Assembly (NCBI RefSeq): GCF_000423305.1
Contig: NZ_KE384000.1
Span: 72,121-136,120, forward strand
Reading direction: 5' to 3'
DNA length: 64,000 nucleotides
Source of the DNA: Legionella moravica DSM 19234
Lineage (GTDB): Bacteria; Pseudomonadota; Gammaproteobacteria; Legionellales; Legionellaceae
The notes under the pieces were generated by a model. That model was not told where the DNA came from, did no database searches, and saw nothing but the letters and a program-made list of their open reading frames with translations. Of this stretch, positions 58,091-64,000 are shown piece by piece (the first letter of the stretch is position 1; every line of letters starts with the position of its first letter). The position numbers and the translations under genes are program-made.

Positions 58091-60955
58091 ATGACCTTTA
58101 CCATTGGCCAACGCTGGATAAGTAATACTGAATCACAACTCGGTTTGGGAATTATCACTGAATTACAAGGCAGGAATGTAAGCATTAGCTTTCCCGCTGC
58201 AGAAGAAGACCGAATTTATGCTATAGACAACGCTCCTCTTAGCCGGATCATTTATAAGATTGGTGAGGAAATCAGCACTAATGATGGTAGAACATTACAA
58301 GTTACCGAACTTCATGATCTGAAAGGACTTATTATTTATACAGCACAGGACGCAGATGGAAATGAACATCAGATTAATGAACTGGCTCTAAATTGTTTTA
58401 TCACATTGAGCACGCCCCAACAAAGGCTATTTAGTGGCTTGCTGGATAAACTTAACGCATTCAAATTAAGAATAGACACCCTAAATCATACCAGCCGATT
58501 GCAACAATCCAGGGTAAGAGGTCTCCTGGGATCCCGAACCAATCATCTGCCCCATCAAGTATTCATAGCCAGTGAAGTCGCGCAACGCTATGCGCCCCGC
58601 GTTCTGCTTGCAGACGAAGTGGGACTTGGTAAAACCATTGAAGCAGGCATGATTTTGCACTATCAACTGCACACTGGACGAGCCAGTCGGGTACTCATCA
58701 TAGTACCAGACTCCCTTATCCACCAGTGGTTGGTTGAGATGATTCGACGATTTAATCTTTATTTCTCAATCTTTGATAAAAATCGTTTTGAATTAATGAA
58801 TAATGATGAAGAAAATGAAGATTTAGACTGTTGTGATCCAAAGTCTGATAGTAATTTTTTTGAAATGGAACAACTGATTCTGTGCAGTCTGGATTTCCTC
58901 ATGAGTAATGAAGAGGCACGAAAACAGGCCTTGGAAGCACAATGGGATCTTTTAATAGTAGATGAAGCACATCATTTGCTTTGGTCAGAAGAATCGCCAA
59001 GTCCAGAATACCAATTCATTGAACAATTATCCGCTAAAAGCAAAGGGTTGCTCTTACTGACTGCAACACCCGAACAAGTTGGTATTCAAAGCCACTTCGC
59101 TCGGCTTCGTCTTCTCGATCCATCCCGCTTTTATGATCTCAATCTGTTTAAACAAGAGGAAGAAGGCTACCAGAAAGTCAATTCTTTAGTTCAGAATTTA
59201 ATCGCTTACAAAGAAAAGGAACAAACTGATGAACTCAATAGCAATTTAAAATCCCAATTAATAGAATATCTTGGTAACGATCTCAGTACGAGTATTAGCA
59301 CTAACATCAGGAATTTATTAGACCGACATGGCACTGGGAGAGTCTTGTTTCGCAATACACGCGCGGCGATTAAAGGCTTTCCAGAACGAAATGTAAACAG
59401 TTATCCTCTACCCAATCCACCCCTTTATGCCGCATTGAATGCCATTGAAAACACCATTAATTTGTACCCGGAGACCCGATTGGGTAATGATATCTGGGTC
59501 TTGAGTGATCCCCGTGTTCAGTGGCTTGCTTCCAAAATTAATGAACTGCATCCTCAAAAAGTACTGGTTATTTGTGCCAAAGCAAAAACAGCCCTGGCTC
59601 TGGAACAGTATTTAAAAATAAATGCAGGAATACGCACTACAGCATTTCATGAGGGTTTAACCATCATTGAGCGCGATCGCGCAGCAGCTTATTTCGCTGA
59701 ACAAGAACAAGGTGCTCAAACCTTGATTTGCTCTGAAATTGGCAGTGAAGGCAGAAACTTTCAATTTGCTCATCATCTTGTTCTGTTTGATTTGCCTCTG
59801 AATCCTGATTTACTGGAACAACGTATCGGGCGATTGGACCGCATCGGACAAAAAAATACCATTGAAATTCATGTTCCTTATCTGCTTAATACAGCTCAAG
59901 AAGTCCTGTTTCGTTGGTTTCATGAAGGGATCAATTTATTGAAACAAAGTTCCTCTGTAGGGTTCTCAATTTATGAGCAATTTCAAGACCAACTGATGCC
60001 AATTCTTCAAGCCAACAACATTCATTCAGATCCCGAACCTCTGAATCGACTTATTGATGAAACAAAAAAATACACTGAGCAAATAAATAAAATGGTTCAT
60101 GAGGGTCGCGACCGCTTGTTGGAATTGAACTCATGCAATCCTGTTGTCGCTCAAGAGATTATTGCTGAGATAGAGGCTGAAGAAAGCAGTATCGAACTGG
60201 AAAACTATATGGCCAAGGTTTTTCATGAATTTGGTATCGATCATGAATATCATTCTGAGCTTGCCGAAATCCTGAGACCTACAGATCACATGAAAACAAC
60301 TCACTTTCCAGGCTTAAAAGAGGATGGAGTTACGGTGACTTATTCCAGAAGCAAAGCCCTGATTAGAGAAGATATGGAGTTTTTGAGTTGGGAACACCCG
60401 ATGGTTCATGAGTCTATGGAGATGATACTGAACTCAGAAATAGGGAATGCAACCCTGACCACCATATCGGTGAAAAGCATTGCCCCAGGAACCTTATTCC
60501 TGGAAACATTCTACACAATTAATTGTGCTGCACCCAAGCATCTTCAACTGGATAGATTCTTACCCTTTATCCCTATTCGAATTCTAATGGATCTGTCAGG
60601 AAAAAATCTAAGCAAAATATTAGACTTCAATCAACTTAATGCAATGTGTGAGCCAGTTAAACGCCATTTGGGTTACCCCATCATAAAACAAGTCACTGGA
60701 GATATTGAAATCATTTTAAAAAATTGTAATCGAATTGCCGAGCAACACATGTTGGATGTTATTGAACAAGCAAAAATCCGCATGATTCAATCCATAAGTG
60801 ACGAAGTCAGTCGGCTTGAATCCTTACAAAAAATTAATCCCACTATCAGAAATGAAGAAATTGAATACTTTAAACAACAAATCGTTGAGTGCGAGCACTA
60901 TATTAATTCAGCCGCATTAAATCTCCAGGCACTGAGGGTGGTAATAAATAAATAA
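58091..60955 (+). CDS. rapA: RNA polymerase-associated Swi2/Snf2 ATPase RapA
   Basis: ATPase of 954 aa (E. coli 968) that binds RNA polymerase and promotes its recycling. The N-terminal Tudor-like domains start GQRWISNTESQLGLGIITE. The SNF2 ATPase core carries ADEVGLGKTIEAGMIL (Walker A) and VDEAHHL (DEAH). The helicase C lobe has GSEGRNFQFAHHLVLFDLP and QRIGRLDRIGQ. A RapA C-terminal domain completes it. The ATG at 58091 has AGGAAG about 9 bases upstream. The TTG at 58082 is not needed. Confidence 0.96.
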   Translation: MTFTIGQRWISNTESQLGLGIITELQGRNVSISFPAAEEDRIYAIDNAPLSRIIYKIGEEISTNDGRTLQVTELHDLKGLIIYTAQDADGNEHQINELALNCFITLSTPQQRLFSGLLDKLNAFKLRIDTLNHTSRLQQSRVRGLLGSRTNHLPHQVFIASEVAQRYAPRVLLADEVGLGKTIEAGMILHYQLHTGRASRVLIIVPDSLIHQWLVEMIRRFNLYFSIFDKNRFELMNNDEENEDLDCCDPKSDSNFFEMEQLILCSLDFLMSNEEARKQALEAQWDLLIVDEAHHLLWSEESPSPEYQFIEQLSAKSKGLLLLTATPEQVGIQSHFARLRLLDPSRFYDLNLFKQEEEGYQKVNSLVQNLIAYKEKEQTDELNSNLKSQLIEYLGNDLSTSISTNIRNLLDRHGTGRVLFRNTRAAIKGFPERNVNSYPLPNPPLYAALNAIENTINLYPETRLGNDIWVLSDPRVQWLASKINELHPQKVLVICAKAKTALALEQYLKINAGIRTTAFHEGLTIIERDRAAAYFAEQEQGAQTLICSEIGSEGRNFQFAHHLVLFDLPLNPDLLEQRIGRLDRIGQKNTIEIHVPYLLNTAQEVLFRWFHEGINLLKQSSSVGFSIYEQFQDQLMPILQANNIHSDPEPLNRLIDETKKYTEQINKMVHEGRDRLLELNSCNPVVAQEIIAEIEAEESSIELENYMAKVFHEFGIDHEYHSELAEILRPTDHMKTTHFPGLKEDGVTVTYSRSKALIREDMEFLSWEHPMVHESMEMILNSEIGNATLTTISVKSIAPGTLFLETFYTINCAAPKHLQLDRFLPFIPIRILMDLSGKNLSKILDFNQLNAMCEPVKRHLGYPIIKQVTGDIEIILKNCNRIAEQHMLDVIEQAKIRMIQSISDEVSRLESLQKINPTIRNEEIEYFKQQIVECEHYINSAALNLQALRVVINK

Positions 60956-60960
60956 GCGAA

Positions 60961-61677
60961 TCACTCATATCGTACTAACATTCGTTCCAGCTCCTTTAGT
61001 GAAGAAACCTCGAAATGAGGAGTTATTCCTTCTGGAGCTGCTTTGTTCTGAGTATTAAGCCAACAGGTATGAAGTCCGGCATTTAACCCTCCAAGAATAT
61101 CTGAATCTGGATTATCTCCCACCATCAATACCTGGTCTCGAGAGGGGTTACCCATTCTGTAAAGTGTATGCTCAAAAATTTGGGGATGAGGCTTTGCGTG
61201 CCCCACTTCTTCTGAAATCACTATCAATTCAAAGTGATCTTTAAAACCGGTTCGGTCTAAACGAGCTTGTTGTAATTCTGTAAATCCATTGGTTATGATG
61301 CCTAATTGATACTGGCCTTTAACCGCATTCAACAAACTTACAGCACCGTCAAGAGGGGTACAAATTTCAGCCATTACAGCCATATAAGTACTGTTTAAAT
61401 GCTGAGCACTAACCTCCAATTTATCCGCCCAAGGTGCAAAACGTCTATGTTGCAGTTGTTGGGCATTAATGGCGCCATTTTGATAATCTACCCATAATGG
61501 TTTATTAATCCGCTCATATTCCTCATAATCCTGCCGAGTAAAGGTCATACCAAACCCTGAAAACATGAGTCCTAATCCTCTAAATGCATCAAAATGAAAC
61601 AAGGTTTCATCTGCATCAAATAATATCCAGGAATAATCGCCCAATCTCTTCTCCTCCAGAATGTTTTTATGATCCAT
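60961..61677 (-). CDS. HAD pyrimidine 5'-nucleotidase (YjjG-like)
   Basis: HAD-superfamily phosphatase of 238 aa. Motif I is LFDADETLFHFD, the DADET form common in YjjG and related nucleotidases that remove phosphate from pyrimidine and non-canonical nucleotides. Motif II is GIITNGF. Motif III is KPHPQIFE. Motif IV is LMVGDNPDSDILGG. A housecleaning role is usual for the family, with the exact substrate uncertain. It is convergent with rapA, ending 5 bases from it. Confidence 0.9.
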   Translation of the reverse strand: MDHKNILEEKRLGDYSWILFDADETLFHFDAFRGLGLMFSGFGMTFTRQDYEEYERINKPLWVDYQNGAINAQQLQHRRFAPWADKLEVSAQHLNSTYMAVMAEICTPLDGAVSLLNAVKGQYQLGIITNGFTELQQARLDRTGFKDHFELIVISEEVGHAKPHPQIFEHTLYRMGNPSRDQVLMVGDNPDSDILGGLNAGLHTCWLNTQNKAAPEGITPHFEVSSLKELERMLVRYE

Positions 61678-61804
61678 GATATGTATGTAACTACTGCTAA
61701 ATGAATAAAAATAAAACGAATTATAGGGTGAAGTTCATAAAATAGATACAACTTACAACTAACATGTTAAAATAATACGCACCAAGACCATTAATAGTAT
61801 TAAA

Positions 61805-62161
61805 ATGCACATAACCTACCATACATCAGATGGTTATTCCTACCATATTGGTATCCAAAAAGATTGGAACGAAGCGACTTTTTATTATCCTGCTGTAACG
61901 ATTTCAACAGATCAGAAGAATATCCAACTTTATCCTGCTGTACCTGACTACGACCATATAGACAGCTTACTTAAGCTGGGCTTGTTCAAACCTAAAACAC
62001 CCGAACAAAGTCACGCGTTATTCAAACATAATCTGAAGCAGTATACTCACTCTAAAGAAGCAAAAAGATTAATAGAAACAAATCCCAACTTGGTCCCACG
62101 TCTTGATCAAATGGCCAAAGAAATTGCCTACATGAGTGACAACGGTATCGCGTTTAAATAA
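61805..62161 (+). CDS. Hypothetical protein, 118 aa
   Basis: Unrecognised soluble protein with a beta-rich start (MHITYHTSDGYSYHIGIQKDW) and a helical, basic second half (NLKQYTHSKEAKRLIETN). No signal peptide. The ribosome binding site is weak, but length and composition are plausible. It converges with the ankH gene, so the two 3' ends face each other across 43 bases. No function can be assigned. Confidence 0.6.
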   Translation: MHITYHTSDGYSYHIGIQKDWNEATFYYPAVTISTDQKNIQLYPAVPDYDHIDSLLKLGLFKPKTPEQSHALFKHNLKQYTHSKEAKRLIETNPNLVPRLDQMAKEIAYMSDNGIAFK

Positions 62162-62204
62162 ACTTCTTTTAATTTTTGTGTATTCAGTGATGCCATATAG
62201 CGCT

Positions 62205-63605
62205 TCAATCTGTAGCTACAGGATTAACACCGATATTAGGATTGACCCCACAATCATCAAGAATCTTTAATAAATTATTGCCCTTACGGGTCAAACGTTT
62301 GATGCAATATTCATCCAGATAACTCTTTAGAACATAGTAATAGTCTGGCAAGGTTAATATATTCAGTATTTTCTCAGCCCTGTCCAAATGCTGCTTGTTT
62401 TTATGATCGCAGGCTTGAAAAAGAACGCCTCCTAACATGGCAGCAATGCTCGCCTTTCGCTCCGGGCTGGCTATATAAAAGCGTTGGATGCATTCATCCA
62501 GGGCTCGGTCTTTATCCCACTCAACCCATTCATCATATAAAAACATCGATATTTCAGGGTTAAATGCTTCTGCTGTCCTCAATTCCTGCATTGCATAAGC
62601 CACAGGCACTACCGCCTGGACGTTGGCCCAGGAGCAATTACCGCTTATTTGAGCACTGACCGGCATCTGAGCTATAGGCAATAAACCCAGTTGTTGATTA
62701 ATTACATGATGAAAATAACGTCTGTTTTGTTTTTTATATAAAAAATCCTGAATAAAATGAACGGTAAATGCCTCTGGTCTTGTTATTCTGTAAATATTGA
62801 CGCTTCCCTCTTTTAGACTGTTTTCGCCTCTGTCTATCTTGGCCCACCATTGGTGAAAACGCACAAAACAAAGCGCATGCCCTCTGCTTGCTGCGGGAAG
62901 AATTAACATGGGTGATTTTAATAATTCATTGATTCGCTTCAAATGCGCATCAGTGAGTCTGGGTTGATGTTGAAACTGCAACAGTTCTCCTGCATCACTA
63001 AAAGCATCCATAATCTTGTGAATAGAGGAAAAATGATCGCGTAAGTGCCGCGTAGAATAACTGCTAATAAATCGACGTAACGAATCTTTCACCACCGCCA
63101 CAGTAAATTCAAGAATAAACCCCTCATAATCCAGCTCTATGAATTCACCTTTGGCATTAACAATGTCAACATCGCCCTGTAATTCAAATCGATGCCCCAG
63201 TAATTTGGCATGAATAAAATCAAGAGCAAAATCCAGTTTGGCACCATGGTGGTATAACAATTGTTTTAAGGGATCCTGCCCCCGAAGCACGGGATAAACC
63301 AATACTGAAAGGCCATTTCGAGTATAAGCATTCGGATCGGCACCATAGTGTAATAACAATCGAGCCATTTCCAGATCATTATTATCTATGGCCCAATGCA
63401 AAGGGGTACGACCAGTGACATCGGGCTTGTTGACATCCACTTTTCGAGCGATTAACTGCTCAGCAATTTTGGTTTGACGGGTAATGGCACATTCTATCAA
63501 TGGGGTAAACCCGTACTCATCAATATCATCCAAAGATTCGCCTTCCCGAAGATACGCTTCAAACTCAGGCATACGATGACTGATTATATCGTTCGCAATA
63601 GTCAT
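62205..63605 (-). CDS. ankH: AnkH/LegA3-like ankyrin effector
   Basis: Protein of 466 aa. The N-terminal third has ankyrin repeats (YGFTPLIECAITRQ, GRTPLHWAIDNNDLEMARLLLHYGADPN, GLSVLVYPVLRG). The rest matches the cysteine-protease-like domain described for L. pneumophila AnkH, with H243 in RGHALCFVRFHQWW and C324 in ISGNCSWANVQ as candidate active-site residues. AnkH is among the few Dot/Icm effectors conserved across Legionella species and reported to act in the host nucleus on the 7SK complex. The ATG abuts the stop of the preceding gene (TAAATG) with GGGGGCC upstream, so translation is coupled. Confidence 0.85.
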   Translation of the reverse strand: MTIANDIISHRMPEFEAYLREGESLDDIDEYGFTPLIECAITRQTKIAEQLIARKVDVNKPDVTGRTPLHWAIDNNDLEMARLLLHYGADPNAYTRNGLSVLVYPVLRGQDPLKQLLYHHGAKLDFALDFIHAKLLGHRFELQGDVDIVNAKGEFIELDYEGFILEFTVAVVKDSLRRFISSYSTRHLRDHFSSIHKIMDAFSDAGELLQFQHQPRLTDAHLKRINELLKSPMLILPAASRGHALCFVRFHQWWAKIDRGENSLKEGSVNIYRITRPEAFTVHFIQDFLYKKQNRRYFHHVINQQLGLLPIAQMPVSAQISGNCSWANVQAVVPVAYAMQELRTAEAFNPEISMFLYDEWVEWDKDRALDECIQRFYIASPERKASIAAMLGGVLFQACDHKNKQHLDRAEKILNILTLPDYYYVLKSYLDEYCIKRLTRKGNNLLKILDDCGVNPNIGVNPVATD

Positions 63606-64000
63606 TTAGGGCCCCCGTGGGGTTGGAGCGGTTGTGAATTTAGGCATATTACCCAAACGCAATTGTTTTTCTTGCTCCTGTTCTCTTTTTTCATTATCAA
63701 ATTCACGACGAGCCTCGGTATTTAAAGGCGGCTCAGGGTTGAGATTAGGATCAATACCATCAAATCGCTGACTATCCAATACTGGATGTTGCAAAATACT
63801 GTTCTGTAATTCACCCTCAGGGCCGGGCTGAGGTTCAACATCAGAATGTTCGCGAGCTTTAACCGGGGCAATTTGCCGCTCACCCTGCTGTTCAGCAAGT
63901 CGTCTTTTTCGCTCCATAGCCTTGGTTTCTGCTACCAAAAAAGAGCCATCTCCGCCCGCTTTGGGTAAGCGTCTGGGTAACTCGGCTTTCTTTTTAAGGA
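63606..64000 (-). CDS. Partial hypothetical protein upstream of ankH
   Basis: An open frame enters at the right edge and runs 131 codons to a TAA that touches the ankH ATG. The visible part is hydrophilic and rich in Pro, Glu, Gln and Arg. It starts LKKKAELPRRLPKAGGDGSFL, then a charged helix (AETKAMERKRRLAEQQG) and a Pro-rich end (KFTTAPTPRGP). The first Met-like codon inside the window (TTG at 63938) is not a real start because the frame continues off the edge. No family is recognised. It shares a transcript with ankH. Confidence 0.65.
   Translation of the reverse strand, partial: LKKKAELPRRLPKAGGDGSFLVAETKAMERKRRLAEQQGERQIAPVKAREHSDVEPQPGPEGELQNSILQHPVLDSQRFDGIDPNLNPEPPLNTEARREFDNEKREQEQEKQLRLGNMPKFTTAPTPRGP

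Overview
This 64 kb window is chromosomal DNA from a Legionella species. The AT-rich sequence carries a Legionella-type htpA/htpB (groES/groEL) pair, legiolysin (Lly, 4-hydroxyphenylpyruvate dioxygenase), helABC-type metal efflux genes and homologues of the Dot/Icm effectors LegC7/YlfA and AnkH/LegA3. The GroEL protein has several substitutions relative to the L. pneumophila protein as I remember it, so this may be a relative rather than L. pneumophila itself. That species judgement is from memory, not a search. No rRNA, IS element, prophage or CRISPR array was seen.

Layout. 1-13.7 kb: a 53-bp tandem palindromic repeat, dps, groES-groEL with a textbook sigma-32 promoter, dsbD, a SulP-DabA-DabB cluster (predicted inorganic carbon uptake) and a three-gene ABC export operon. 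13.9-23.1 kb: housekeeping genes rimO, glnE, rpe and slt, a family 3 solute-binding protein and two small genes. 23.2-31.6 kb: a compact copper operon transcribed leftwards, csoR-copA-helC-helB-helA, with two CsoR-like operators laid over its promoter. 31.9-36.2 kb: an ankyrin-repeat protein (effector candidate), then ugpB, ugpQ and a SIMPL-like periplasmic protein. 36.4-40.9 kb: leucine dehydrogenase, O-methyltransferase, lly, a fumarylacetoacetate hydrolase and maleylacetoacetate isomerase. This is the tyrosine/homogentisate pathway without homogentisate dioxygenase nearby. 41-45.6 kb: asnS and lolD-lolC plus orphan proteins.

45.8-48.3 kb is the most striking part. A 608-aa protein has an OTU-like Cys/His arrangement, a coiled coil and a C-terminal membrane segment. 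The next gene encodes a 169-aa protein whose first ~80 residues closely resemble eukaryotic ubiquitin, from the first methionine onwards. 48.3-54.5 kb: pgsA followed by tRNA-Gly, tRNA-Cys and tRNA-Leu (the same order as E. coli pgsA-glyW-cysT-leuZ), a HAD phosphatase and rluC, divergent from rne with an ~880-bp intergenic leader. 54.6-64 kb: an effector-rich stretch with a LegC7/YlfA homologue, a gene split by an apparent frameshift in a five-G run, rapA, a HAD nucleotidase, a small orphan and AnkH, which abuts a partial gene running off the right edge.

Most features are conserved gammaproteobacterial core genes. Host-interaction genes sit between them as single genes, as is typical of Legionella. 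Starts were adjusted where a ribosome binding site or family length favoured an internal codon.
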